Assembly (NCBI RefSeq): GCF_902477725.1
Contig: NZ_CABSIF010000006.1
Coordinates: forward strand, 186,001-250,000
Source of the DNA: an uncultured Desulfovibrio sp.
GTDB taxonomy: Bacteria; Desulfobacterota; Desulfovibrionia; Desulfovibrionales; Desulfovibrionaceae
Reading direction: 5' to 3'
Length of the DNA stretch: 64,000 nt
The position numbers and the translations under genes are program-made. The notes beneath the pieces are model-generated. The model ran no database searches. It had not been told where the DNA came from and saw only the letters and a list, made by a program, of their open reading frames with translations. Shown piece after piece: positions 17,085 to 24,938 of this stretch. Each line of letters opens with the position of its first letter. The first letter of the stretch is position 1.

Positions 17085-17876
17085 TTACTGGTACAAGGGA
17101 CTCATGGACCGCAGCAGGTTGATGAACAGGCCGTCCAGCCCCTGCACAAAGGATGCGATGCGGTCAGACATGATGACCATGAGCAGCCCCAGAAAGAAAA
17201 AGCCCACCATCACCTTGATGGGGAAACCAAATTCCATAATGGGTATCTGCGGCGAGGTGCGGGCCATGAGGCCCAGCGACACTTCAACCATGAACAGGGC
17301 CACCATGACCGGGGCTGCGATCTGCAAGGCCAGCACAAACATCTGCGACGCCAGATACAGGACCTGACGCAGCACCACGGGCCCGATAAACAAACCTCCC
17401 GGCGGCACCAGGTCAAATGAGGCCGCAAATCCCTTGATCATATACAGATGCCCGTCAAGACTAAGAAAAACGAGCAGGGACACCATCCACAGAAAAAATG
17501 CCGTGACGCCTGTCTGGTTGCCGGTGAGCGGATCGGCAAAGTTGATCATGGTAAAGCCCATCTGAAAGCCCAGCAGCTCACCGCCCGCCTGAATGCCCAT
17601 AAACAGAAAATTGACGGCCATGCCAAGCACCAGACCCAGCACCATCTCTCCCAGCATCATGAGTGCCACGTCAAAGGGATGCGCAGGCAATGCGGCGGCT
17701 GGGAGCGTGAGGTGCGGCCATACGCCCAGGCAAAAAACAATGGTTATGGCCGCCTTGACCTGCGTGGGGATGTTGTTGGTGGAAAATACGGGCAGCATGA
17801 ACATGACGATACTTACGCGCATCATGGTGAGCAGCAGGCTGAGCACACTGGCCGGATCGTAATTATAAACATCCAT
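17085..17876 (-). CDS. fliR: Flagellar export apparatus protein FliR
   Basis: 263 residues, about six membrane helices. It is part of the FliPQR export gate of the flagellar type III system. Recognisable stretches include MMRVSIVMFMLPVF at the N-terminus and GEMVLGLVLGMAVNFLF in the middle. It stands alone here, some 40 kb from flhB/flhA, which are often next to fliR. No Shine-Dalgarno precedes the ATG. A sigma-54 motif at 17889-17903 predicts transcription starting within a base or two of the ATG, so the mRNA may be leaderless. Confidence 0.92.
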   Translation of the reverse strand: MDVYNYDPASVLSLLLTMMRVSIVMFMLPVFSTNNIPTQVKAAITIVFCLGVWPHLTLPAAALPAHPFDVALMMLGEMVLGLVLGMAVNFLFMGIQAGGELLGFQMGFTMINFADPLTGNQTGVTAFFLWMVSLLVFLSLDGHLYMIKGFAASFDLVPPGGLFIGPVVLRQVLYLASQMFVLALQIAAPVMVALFMVEVSLGLMARTSPQIPIMEFGFPIKVMVGFFFLGLLMVIMSDRIASFVQGLDGLFINLLRSMSPLYQ

Positions 17877-17888
17877 ATATTAAGTTTT

Positions 17889-17903
17889 GCAAAAAGGTTG
17901 CCA
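17889..17903 (-). promoter_or_regulatory. Sigma-54 promoter of fliR
   Basis: The minus strand reads TGGCAACCTTTTTGC, matching TGGCA-N6-TTGC with the invariant GG and GC at the right spacing. Twelve bases downstream of the GC is position 17877, next to the fliR start codon at 17876. Confidence 0.7.
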
Positions 17904-18080
17904 AGTATTTCGTCACGCTTGTGACGCCCAAGGACAGGAGAGCGAATTGATTGGAGCGGCAAGCCTGAAATGGGTGTCACACGATACCAGCATCGAACGG
18001 TTCCCGGTATGGTTTGCTTGATGCGTTCTGTCCTGGGTACTACTGTGACGCACCTACTATCACTGCTGCAAGGGGATATT

Positions 18081-18998
18081 ATGGCCATTCCCACATCGCG
18101 CACGCAAAGCGCGGCCACTGTCTGCATTGAAACCGCACTCTGCACTGGCTGTGGCCAGTGCGTTGCCGTGTGCAAGGATTTTGGCCTGCGGCTTGAAGGC
18201 GGCAAGGCCAGTCGTGCCCCCCAACCTCTTTTTGGCTGCGTGGGTTGCGGTCATTGCATGGCTGTTTGCCCCGTCGGGGCCATAACCGTGCGGGGTCGGG
18301 CGTTGGGGCCGGACGATGTGTTTCCCTTGCCGCCCAGGAGCAGCGCCGCGAGTTTTGATGCGTATTACGCCCTGTTGCGGCGGCGTAGAAGTGTGCGCGA
18401 ATTTATGCCCGCCGAGGTGGAGCCCGGGCTGGTTGACCGCATCCTTGACGCAGCTCGCACCGCGCCCATGGGCGTACCACCTTCAGACGTCAATGTGCTT
18501 GTGCTGGACAGCAGGGAGAAAAACCGCGCCTTCACCAGTGATTTTTGCGCACACCTCAAAACCCTTGGCTGGCTCACTGCCCCATGGTTTCTTGCGCTCA
18601 TGCGCCCATTCTGGGGCAAGGCCAATGACGGGCTGTTCCGCAATTTTGTGCGGCCTGCGCTGGCGGCGTTCACGTCTTCAATGGATGCGGGGAAAAATAT
18701 CGTCACCTATGACGCGCCCCTGACCATGTATTTTTACGGTTCGCCCTGGGCAGACCCCGCGGATCCGCTGGTGGCCGCATCCCTTGCCATGCTGGCGGGC
18801 GAGGCTCTGGGCCTTGGCACCTGCATGATAGGTTCCATCCACCCTTTGTTGCAGTGGGGCGGCAGCGCTGCGCGTTTTCGCAAACGGCATGGCATCCGCT
18901 GCAAAAGCCGCGAGGGCGTGGTCGTGCTGTTTGGATATCCGAGCATCCACTATAGCAAGGGTATTGAACGGAGTTTTGCCTCGGTGCACAGGGCATAG
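18081..18998 (+). CDS. Ferredoxin-nitroreductase fusion
   Basis: 305 residues. Two 4Fe-4S motifs at the N-terminus (CTGCGQCVAVC near residue 20 and CVGCGHCMAVCP near residue 55) are followed by an FMN nitroreductase domain starting at LLRRRRSVREF near residue 95. Electrons probably pass from the clusters to the flavin to reduce an unknown acceptor. The start at 18081 follows AAGGGG; the frame upstream to 17970 lacks a ribosome site. It is a single gene between fliR and cheV and faces cheV. Confidence 0.85.
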   Translation: MAIPTSRTQSAATVCIETALCTGCGQCVAVCKDFGLRLEGGKASRAPQPLFGCVGCGHCMAVCPVGAITVRGRALGPDDVFPLPPRSSAASFDAYYALLRRRRSVREFMPAEVEPGLVDRILDAARTAPMGVPPSDVNVLVLDSREKNRAFTSDFCAHLKTLGWLTAPWFLALMRPFWGKANDGLFRNFVRPALAAFTSSMDAGKNIVTYDAPLTMYFYGSPWADPADPLVAASLAMLAGEALGLGTCMIGSIHPLLQWGGSAARFRKRHGIRCKSREGVVVLFGYPSIHYSKGIERSFASVHRA

Positions 18999-19010
18999 AC
19001 ATCATTTATA

Positions 19011-19044
19011 TAAAAAGCGCCGCAGGATATGTTTCTGCGGCGCT
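19011..19044 (-). terminator. Terminator of cheV
   Basis: On the minus strand AGCGCCGCAG and CTGCGGCGCT form a perfect 10-bp stem followed by TTTTTATATAAA. It lies about 45 bases after the cheV stop codon. Confidence 0.85.
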
Positions 19045-19090
19045 GGCAAATCTGACCGTGAGCTGATTGGAGCAAGGTTGCTCCGGCCCT

Positions 19091-20044
19091 TTATTTGTTC
19101 AGTTTTTCGGAAATAACTTCGCGTATGATCTTGTTCAAGCCGGGGAGGTCAGGCTTGGAAACCTGCCTGTCTGCCCCAACCTTTACGCCCTTTTCATACA
19201 GCGCATCGGTGATGAGCGAGGAGAACAGGATGATGGGCAGTGTGCTGAGGCCGGGGGTTTCACGGATTTTTGCCGTGAGCATGTGCCCGTCCATTTCCGG
19301 CATTTCAATGTCGGAAATAACCAGATGCACCACATCCGTAAGTTCCTTGCCCTTGGCCTGGGCTTCCTCACGGGTGTGCATCAAAAAATCCCAAGCGGCG
19401 CGCCCGCTGCCCACAGCCGTGACCTGAAAACCGGATTTTTCCAGCGATGACTGCATGACGTTGCGCAGCGAGCTTGAATCGTCAGCCACCAGCAGGTGGA
19501 ACTGACCGGCACCTTCCACGGGAGAGGTGTCCACCTCAACCTGCGACATGTCCAGGGTGCTGTCGAGGCTGGCGAGGATTTTTTCCATGTCCAGAATAAA
19601 AAGTACGCGATCCTGAATACGCAGAACGCCCGTGATGCTTTCGCGCGAATATGTCTGCACGTACTGGTTCGGCGGCTCAATGCGATCCCAGGTCATGCGG
19701 TGGATGCTGGTGACGGAGGAGACCATAAACGCCGCCTGCACGCCGCTGAATTCGGTGACAATGACCTTGGTGTTTTCTTCCGTGGCCATTTCTTTGCCCA
19801 GCCATGCGGCAAGGTTCAATATGGGCAGCACCCTGCCGCGCAGATTGAACGTGCCAAGTACTGAAGGGTCGCACTTGCTGGGCACACTGGTGATATTGGG
19901 CAGGCGGATGATTTCAAGCACCTTGGCAACGTTGATGCCGTAATGCCCGCTGTAGACCTTGCCGTCCGGCTGCTTTTCATCAATGATAAATTCAATAATT
20001 TCAAGTTCGTTATTGCTAACGTTCAGCAAGCTGTTTTGCGACAT
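19091..20044 (-). CDS. cheV: Chemotaxis coupling protein CheV
   Basis: 317 residues: a CheW-like domain (about 10-155, with GTFNLRGRVLPILNLAAWL) fused to a receiver domain (about 175-310) whose phospho-Asp is in VISDIEMPEMDG. It links chemoreceptors to CheA and adapts with phosphorylation. The ATG at 20044 follows GGATGGAAAG; the open frame extends 13 codons further without a ribosome site. A sigma-28 promoter motif at 20125-20150 places it in the late flagellar class. No other che genes are adjacent. Confidence 0.9.
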   Translation of the reverse strand: MSQNSLLNVSNNELEIIEFIIDEKQPDGKVYSGHYGINVAKVLEIIRLPNITSVPSKCDPSVLGTFNLRGRVLPILNLAAWLGKEMATEENTKVIVTEFSGVQAAFMVSSVTSIHRMTWDRIEPPNQYVQTYSRESITGVLRIQDRVLFILDMEKILASLDSTLDMSQVEVDTSPVEGAGQFHLLVADDSSSLRNVMQSSLEKSGFQVTAVGSGRAAWDFLMHTREEAQAKGKELTDVVHLVISDIEMPEMDGHMLTAKIRETPGLSTLPIILFSSLITDALYEKGVKVGADRQVSKPDLPGLNKIIREVISEKLNK

Positions 20045-20124
20045 GGCTTTCCATCCTGTGCTGCGGAAGGCGTGGCTTTCCACCGATATCGTGTGCTCCG
20101 TTTACGGGAACCGCTGTTGAGATG

Positions 20125-20150
20125 TATCGGCAGGATATGTATTCCCTTAA
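20125..20150 (-). promoter_or_regulatory. Sigma-28 (FliA) promoter of cheV
   Basis: On the minus strand TTAA, 15 bases, then GCCGATA, matching TAAA-N15-GCCGATAA in spacing and in most positions. It starts about 70 bases upstream of the cheV ATG. FliA itself is encoded at 52678-53457. Confidence 0.7.
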
Positions 20151-20167
20151 GGCCTATGTTCAAAAAC

Positions 20168-20845
20168 CTATTTGCGCCCCTTCGCGGGCTTGGCGGCCTT
20201 GGGCGGTTCGCGCCGGGGGCAGAAGCTCAGCATTTCGCATGTGTCGCACAGGGGTTTGCGCGCATCGCACACTTCGCGCCCAAACCAGACCATGCGGTGG
20301 TTCACATCGCCCCATTCCTCGCGCGGAAAAAGTTTCATGAGGTCGCGCTCAATAGGTATGGGATCGGTTTCGTCCGTCAGCCCCAGGCGGTAGGCAATGC
20401 GTTTTACATGCGTATCAACAGCAAGCCCCTCGTTGATGCCGTATGCGCCAAACAGCACCACATTGGCTGTTTTGCGGGCAACGCCGGGGATGGTGACGAG
20501 GTCTTCAATGCTTTTGGGGATTTGCCCGTCAAAAACATCACGCACACGCCGCGCTGCCCCCAGCAGGTTTTTGGCCTTGCTGTGAAAAAATCCTGTGGGC
20601 CGGATGACGCTTTCCAGTTCTTCCAGCTGGGCCTCGGCCAGGGCGGCAGGGGTGGGCCAGCGGCGGAACAGCTCCGGCGTAACGGTATTCACCCTGGCAT
20701 CTGTGCACTGTGCGGCCAGCACTGTGGCTACCAGCAGTTCCCATGCATTTTGGGCGTCCAGATGGGTGCGCGGGTGTGGATAGCGTTTTTGCAGGGCGGC
20801 AAGAACGTTCCGGGCCGTTGCCTGTGGGGATGATTTTACGCTCAT
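20168..20845 (-). CDS. nth: Endonuclease III
   Basis: DNA glycosylase/AP lyase of base-excision repair, 225 residues. The helix-hairpin-helix LVTIPGVARKTANVV carries the catalytic Lys near residue 127, and the catalytic Asp is in AVDTHVKRIAYRLGL. The C-terminal 4Fe-4S loop has the exact C-x6-C-x2-C-x5-C spacing (CDARKPLCDTCEMLSFC, near residues 192-208). A Lys/Pro-rich tail follows. It is divergent from cutA. Confidence 0.95.
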   Translation of the reverse strand: MSVKSSPQATARNVLAALQKRYPHPRTHLDAQNAWELLVATVLAAQCTDARVNTVTPELFRRWPTPAALAEAQLEELESVIRPTGFFHSKAKNLLGAARRVRDVFDGQIPKSIEDLVTIPGVARKTANVVLFGAYGINEGLAVDTHVKRIAYRLGLTDETDPIPIERDLMKLFPREEWGDVNHRMVWFGREVCDARKPLCDTCEMLSFCPRREPPKAAKPAKGRK

Positions 20846-20996
20846 GTCTCTTTATGCCACAGGGAGCGCATGCCCGCAAGCAAGGGCACTGGTGCGTGGC
20901 GCAATCCGTCGTGATGCAATCCCTTGCCCCGTTTGGATGCATATTGCACCCGTGGCTAGGGTTTGTTTTTTTTTCGGCTACGTGTAGCATGCCTAT

Positions 20997-21341
20997 ATGG
21001 AACACGAGGAAAACAGCAAGGTTTTTCTGGTCTATATGACCACGCCCACCCAGGAGGAGGCGCTGACGCTCGCGCGCGAGCTGGTGCGTCTGCGTCTGGC
21101 CGCCGGGGTCAACATGGTGCCCGGCGCGCAGTCGGTTTACCGCTGGAAGGGCGAGGTACACGAAGCCGGGGAATGCCTGCTTGTAGCCCAGGTGAGCGAG
21201 GCCGCATTGCCGGATTTTATGGCAAAGGCGCGCGCCCTGCACAGCTATGAAGTCCCCTGTGTGGTCGCCATGCCCATTGCAGACGGCCATCAGCCTTTTT
21301 TGCGCTGGATTACAGAAAACAGTCTGCCGCCCACGGCCTGA
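20997..21341 (+). CDS. cutA: CutA1 divalent-ion tolerance protein
   Basis: 114 residues, the usual CutA length. Conserved stretches are VYMTTPTQEEALTLARELV at the start and VYRWKGEV near residue 47, ending in LRWITENS. CutA forms a trimer; its role in metal tolerance is known only loosely. No ribosome site is obvious before the ATG. It heads a plus-strand run of small genes to 23816 with short gaps. Confidence 0.88.
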   Translation: MEHEENSKVFLVYMTTPTQEEALTLARELVRLRLAAGVNMVPGAQSVYRWKGEVHEAGECLLVAQVSEAALPDFMAKARALHSYEVPCVVAMPIADGHQPFLRWITENSLPPTA

Positions 21342-21376
21342 CCAACTTTCATCCGTCACGTCATCAAGAGGAAACT

Positions 21377-22330
21377 ATGTCCATCTATGTTTCAGGATCA
21401 CTGGCTTTTGACCGCATCATGACCTTCCCCGGCAGTTTTCAGGATCACATCCTGATGGACAAACTGCACATGATCAACGTGAGCTTCATGGTGGACGGCA
21501 TGGATGAACGGCGCGGCGGTTGCGCGGGCAATATTGCCTATTCTCTGGCCCTGCTTGGCGAAAAGCCCACCATCGTTGCCGCCGCTGGGCGCGACTTTGG
21601 CCCTTACGCCATTGTGCTGGAAAATATGGGGCTGCCTCTGGAAGGTATCCGCCGGGCGGAAGAAATCTTTACCGCCCTGTGCTACATCACCACCGACCTC
21701 AACAGCAACCAGATCACCGGTTTTTACCCCGGCGCCATGAGCCTCCCTGCCGATTACAGCTTCCCCGCCATTGATGGTGATAAGGACATTGCCATTATCT
21801 CCCCCGGCAATGTGGAGGACATGCGCCGCCTGCCGGGATTTTACCGCGAAAAGGGCGTTCCCTATATTTTCGACCCCGGCCAGCAGTTGCCCGTGCTTAC
21901 CGGCAACGATCTGCTGGCGGCCATTGAAGGCTCCTTTGCCTGCATCACCAACGACTACGAACTGAACATGATCTGCAAGGCCACGGGCAAGAGCGAGGAC
22001 GAACTGGTAGGCCGCACCCTGTGGCTTGTGACCACGCTCGGCGCCGACGGCGCGCTTGTGCGCGGCGCGGACGGCACGGAAACGCGCATTCCCGCTGTAC
22101 CTCCCCGTCAGATTCTCGACCCCACCGGCGCGGGCGACGCGCACCGCGCGGGCCTGCTCAAGGGCCTGCTGCACGGGCTTTCCATGCCTGAAGCCGCCAA
22201 GATCGGCTCGGTGAGCGCCAGCTTCTGCCTTGAAAAAATGGGCACGCAGGAACACGAGTATTCACCGGAAGTCTTCCGGCAGCGGTATGAATCCGTGTTT
22301 GGCCCACTGCCCGCAGGCATTCTGGCTTAA
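21377..22330 (+). CDS. PfkB-family carbohydrate/nucleoside kinase
   Basis: 317 residues starting behind AAGAGGAAA. The PfkB fold shows GGCAGNIAYSLALLG near residue 50 and the catalytic signature DPTGAGDAHRAGL near residue 250 (more often GAGDAFRAG). The sequence around residues 25-45 (HMINVSFMVDGMDERRGG) resembles adenosine-kinase-like members common in Desulfovibrio and cyanobacteria. Substrate (adenosine or a sugar) is not resolved. Confidence 0.8.
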   Translation: MSIYVSGSLAFDRIMTFPGSFQDHILMDKLHMINVSFMVDGMDERRGGCAGNIAYSLALLGEKPTIVAAAGRDFGPYAIVLENMGLPLEGIRRAEEIFTALCYITTDLNSNQITGFYPGAMSLPADYSFPAIDGDKDIAIISPGNVEDMRRLPGFYREKGVPYIFDPGQQLPVLTGNDLLAAIEGSFACITNDYELNMICKATGKSEDELVGRTLWLVTTLGADGALVRGADGTETRIPAVPPRQILDPTGAGDAHRAGLLKGLLHGLSMPEAAKIGSVSASFCLEKMGTQEHEYSPEVFRQRYESVFGPLPAGILA

Positions 22331-22388
22331 GCGGCAGGCCGGCCCTTGCGGCAGACAATTTAAACGGGCTGTACCCCGGGGGTAAACC

Positions 22389-22847
22389 ATGCAGAACAAG
22401 CTTCCAGAGGGTATACGGGTTCTGTTTGTGGCTGGTTTTGGCCCGGTGGTGGCCGACCCTGACGCAAGCGGCAAGCTGTACAGAAAGGTGCTGGGCCTGC
22501 CCCTGCGCCATGAAGAAGGTTACGAAGGCTATTGGCATTCCCAGTGTCTGGAGGGCGTAAAACATTTCGCCCTCTGGCCGCTGGAAAAGGCCGCGCTCTC
22601 CTGCTTTGGCGAGGAGGTCTGGCCGGAGCGCCTGCCTGTGCCGCAATCCTGGCTTGAGCTTGATGTGGAAGATATTGTTTCTGCCACGCGCATTCTTGAG
22701 CAGAACGGCTATGAGCTGCTCCTCCGGCTGAAGGAAGAACCCTGGGGGCAGACCGTCACCAGATTCCTCAGCCCAGAGGGTATACTCATGGCTGTTACGC
22801 ACACGCCTTTTTTGCGCGAGGCGGCTTCGGCGGAGGAAACGGCCTGA
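22389..22847 (+). CDS. VOC (glyoxalase/bleomycin-resistance) superfamily protein
   Basis: 152 residues. The paired beta-alpha-beta-beta-beta modules of the VOC fold are suggested by VLFVAGFGPVVADPDASGKL with YRKVLGLPLRHEEGY at the N-terminus, and by ILEQNGYELLLRLKEEPWGQ with SPEGILMAVTHTP at the C-terminus. Metal ligands are not all evident, so enzymatic function is open. It lies 58 bases after the PfkB kinase. Confidence 0.65.
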   Translation: MQNKLPEGIRVLFVAGFGPVVADPDASGKLYRKVLGLPLRHEEGYEGYWHSQCLEGVKHFALWPLEKAALSCFGEEVWPERLPVPQSWLELDVEDIVSATRILEQNGYELLLRLKEEPWGQTVTRFLSPEGILMAVTHTPFLREAASAEETA

Positions 22848-22860
22848 GCAGGGAGGCGGC

Positions 22861-23289
22861 ATGTACTACATTGCGCTGGTGGTATTTGCGGGCTGCATTG
22901 TGGCCCTGCAACCGCCCATTAACGCAGCCTTGAGCCGTACGGTGGGGCTGCTGGAAAGCGGGCTTATTTCCTTTGCCATAGGCGCGGTTTTTCTGGCTGT
23001 CCCCGTGCTGCTGATGGGGCGGGGCAATGTGTTCCGCGTAATTGAAACTCCTGTCTGGCAGTGGGCTGGAGGGGTGCTGGGCGCGTTCATGGTTGTGAGC
23101 ACAACCATGGCCGCGCCGCGTATTGGCGTGCTGGCTACGCTGGTCGCCATGATTTTTGGCAACCTTGTTATGGCGGCCATTATTGACCACAACGGCTGGT
23201 TCGGCCTCAATACAATTCCTTTTGACTGGCGCAGAATGCTTGGGCTGGTGTTGGTGCTGGCGGGCATTGCCCTTGTGGTGCGCCGCTGA
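22861..23289 (+). CDS. YdcZ/DUF606 family membrane protein
   Basis: 142 residues with about five hydrophobic helices, for example IALVVFAGCIVALQPPINAAL at the N-terminus and MLGLVLVLAGIALVVRR at the end. The PxNAAL and GGVLGAFMVVSTT segments match DUF606/YdcZ, a half-size relative of DMT transporters. It starts behind GGAGG, 13 bases after the VOC gene. Transport substrate unknown. Confidence 0.75.
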   Translation: MYYIALVVFAGCIVALQPPINAALSRTVGLLESGLISFAIGAVFLAVPVLLMGRGNVFRVIETPVWQWAGGVLGAFMVVSTTMAAPRIGVLATLVAMIFGNLVMAAIIDHNGWFGLNTIPFDWRRMLGLVLVLAGIALVVRR

Positions 23290-23345
23290 TAATGCCTGCG
23301 GCGCGCGGCAAAAGGCTGGCGTTGCAGCAAAAATAAGGGAAAGAA

Positions 23346-23816
23346 ATGCGCGTTGATGCAGTGCGGGAGTTTTTGGCCCGTCACGGTCTTGAAGAGGCAT
23401 ACCGGGAGTTTGAAGTTTCAAGCGCCACAGTTGATCTGGCGGCTCAAGCCATCGGCTGCGAGCCGGGGCGCATTGCCAAGAGCCTTTCCATCAGCGTCAA
23501 CGATGCGCCGATGGTGCTGGTGGTCATGGGCACGGCCCGTCTGGACAACCGCAAGTTCAAGGACGCTTTTCACGCCAAGGCCCGTTTTATCAAGCCTGAA
23601 GATCTGGAGGCCCAGGTGGGGCATCCCATGGGCGGCGTCTGCCCCTTTGCCCTGCCCGAGGGCGTTGCCGTGTATCTGGACGAAAGCCTCAGGCGCTACG
23701 ATCCTGTGTACCCGGCTGCGGGCGCGCCCAACAATGCCGCCAGGCTCACTCTGGCGGAACTGGAGCGGGTCACGGGCGGCGTGTGGGTGGACGTGTGCAA
23801 GAACGAAGAATCATGA
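23346..23816 (+). CDS. YbaK/EbsC-type aminoacyl-tRNA deacylase
   Basis: 156 residues of the YbaK/ProX family, which hydrolyses mischarged tRNA such as Cys-tRNA-Pro. Recognisable are the IAKSLSI segment near residue 43, the catalytic-pocket Lys in NRKFKDAF, the GHPMGGVCPFAL loop near residue 93 and the PAAGAPNNAARLTL tail. It is the last gene of the small-gene run, and a hairpin with T-run follows at 23833-23895. Confidence 0.85.
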   Translation: MRVDAVREFLARHGLEEAYREFEVSSATVDLAAQAIGCEPGRIAKSLSISVNDAPMVLVVMGTARLDNRKFKDAFHAKARFIKPEDLEAQVGHPMGGVCPFALPEGVAVYLDESLRRYDPVYPAAGAPNNAARLTLAELERVTGGVWVDVCKNEES

Positions 23817-23832
23817 TTTTTTTTGCTGATAC

Positions 23833-23895
23833 GCCCGTAGGATAATACTGCGTTGCGGCAGGTGCCGTGCGTGATCCTGCGGGCGCTGTATTTTT
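23833..23895 (+). terminator. Probable terminator after the YbaK-type gene
   Basis: GCCCGTAGGAT (23833-23843) pairs with ATCCTGCGGGC (23874-23884; one G-U), with a small GGCAGGTGCC hairpin inside, followed shortly by TATTTTTG. Confidence 0.5.
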
Positions 23896-23968
23896 GACGT
23901 ACCTGCGGGCGGGGCGTTCATCTGCGGATTGTTGCGTCAGAGCGGCCCCGGTGAGCTGGTTTTTTGCC

Positions 23969-24337
23969 CTACTGCCCAAAACCGCCGCGCCGTCTGTGGC
24001 AGCCGCCCACGCCGCAGCGTGTGCCGTGCCCGTCGCACAGTTCATAATCTCCGCCTTCTATGCGCAGCAGCTTGCCGTTCACCAGCGAGTCGGCCAGTTT
24101 TTTGCGCGCTTCCGCATAGATGCTCTGCACGGTGGTGCGGGCAATGCGCATTTTTTCAGCGCAAGCCTCCTGATTCATGCCCTCAAGATCAATGAGGCGC
24201 ACGGCCTCATATTCGTCCACGGTCATGATGACTTCCTGCTGCACCTGCGGGGCGCTCTGCCCAAAACCCGGCAGCGGCCCAAAGTTGCGGTTTTCCGGCA
24301 GGCAGCAGACTTTGCGCCATTTTTTTGGTCTTGGCAT
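23969..24337 (-). CDS. DUF134 (UPF0251) helix-turn-helix protein
   Basis: 122 residues beginning MPRPKKWRKVC, the usual DUF134 start, with VDEYEAVRLIDLEGMNQE and the helix-turn-helix ARTTVQSIYAEARKKLAD near residues 66-84. The C-terminus is Cys/His-rich (CDGHGTRCGVGGCH), a possible metal or FeS site. The ATG at 24337 follows AGAGGA; the open frame to 24412 has none. It lies downstream of the DUF5320 gene on the same strand. DUF134 proteins often accompany Mrp/NifX-like FeS genes in anaerobes. It is the likeliest protein to bind the twin palindromes at 24815 and 24849; that is inference. Confidence 0.8.
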   Translation of the reverse strand: MPRPKKWRKVCCLPENRNFGPLPGFGQSAPQVQQEVIMTVDEYEAVRLIDLEGMNQEACAEKMRIARTTVQSIYAEARKKLADSLVNGKLLRIEGGDYELCDGHGTRCGVGGCHRRRGGFGQ

Positions 24338-24423
24338 GTAATCCTCTTGGGGGCCGTCCGGCAATGGCGCGCACAGGATGCGCACACTGGCCGGGCGGTC
24401 GTGCTCATTCATATGCGGGCACT

Positions 24424-24789
24424 TTAGCCGTTATTGCCCGCTGCGTCACTGCCTGCCGCAGGGCCTGCTGCGGGGCCGTTGCCCTGTTGCCTACCGCGAC
24501 CCATACCGCACCCTTCGCCACGGCCCATGCTCTGGCCAGCTTCCTGACTGTTTGCGGCGCAGTTGCCGCCCCGGTTGCCATGTCGTTGCCCGTGGCGGCA
24601 GCAGCAGCGGCCTTGGCCCATGCCCATATTCTGGCTTGCATCCATTCCCTGATCTGCGGTCTGACCTGCGTCAGGCACTGCGCCCATGCCGCGACCTGCC
24701 GCGTTGGCAGCCTTGCCGCCGCATCTGCCCATACCGCGCCCTGTGCGCGAATCATTGCCCTCCGGCCCTGTGTGATCGAAACGAGGCAT
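24424..24789 (-). CDS. DUF5320-like Gly/Cys-rich small protein
   Basis: 121 residues, opening with MPRFDHTGPEGNDSRTGRGM, the hallmark of small DUF5320 proteins seen next to Mrp-type ATPases in Desulfovibrio and other anaerobes. The remainder is low-complexity Gly/Gln/Met/Ala with clustered Cys and His (GRCCCRHGQRHG near residue 60), suggestive of metal binding. It starts behind GGAGGG. It is divergent from mrp and shares its control region. A longer overlapping frame (24405-24854) was rejected. Confidence 0.75.
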   Translation of the reverse strand: MPRFDHTGPEGNDSRTGRGMGRCGGKAANAAGRGMGAVPDAGQTADQGMDASQNMGMGQGRCCCRHGQRHGNRGGNCAANSQEAGQSMGRGEGCGMGRGRQQGNGPAAGPAAGSDAAGNNG

Positions 24790-24814
24790 GTTACCCTCCT
24801 AATGTTGCCGTTAT

Positions 24815-24826
24815 TGACATATGTCA
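24815..24826. promoter_or_regulatory. Palindromic operator 1 of the DUF5320/mrp promoter
   Basis: A perfect 12-bp palindrome TGACATATGTCA, 26 bases upstream of the DUF5320 start. The same palindrome recurs at 24849; the centres are 34 bp apart, about three helical turns. Confidence 0.65.
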
Positions 24827-24848
24827 TAAATAGAAGTATGTGTGTTTT

Positions 24849-24860
24849 TGACATATGTCA
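24849..24860. promoter_or_regulatory. Palindromic operator 2 of the DUF5320/mrp promoter
   Basis: Second exact TGACATATGTCA, with flanking TT/AA extending the symmetry. It is 79 bases upstream of the mrp start. The two sites fill the divergent intergenic region. Confidence 0.65.
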
Positions 24861-24938
24861 ATAATAAAAAATCAGACAAAGCTAATTTGCCTGAAAAAAT
24901 GCTTCTGAAAGCAAACCATTCCGAGAGGACAATGAACC

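Noticed and set aside
24405..24854. Longer Ala/Trp/Arg-rich frame over the DUF5320 gene
   Set aside because: Different frame from the recognisable MPRFDHTGPEG start; would erase the palindromic operators as coding sequence.
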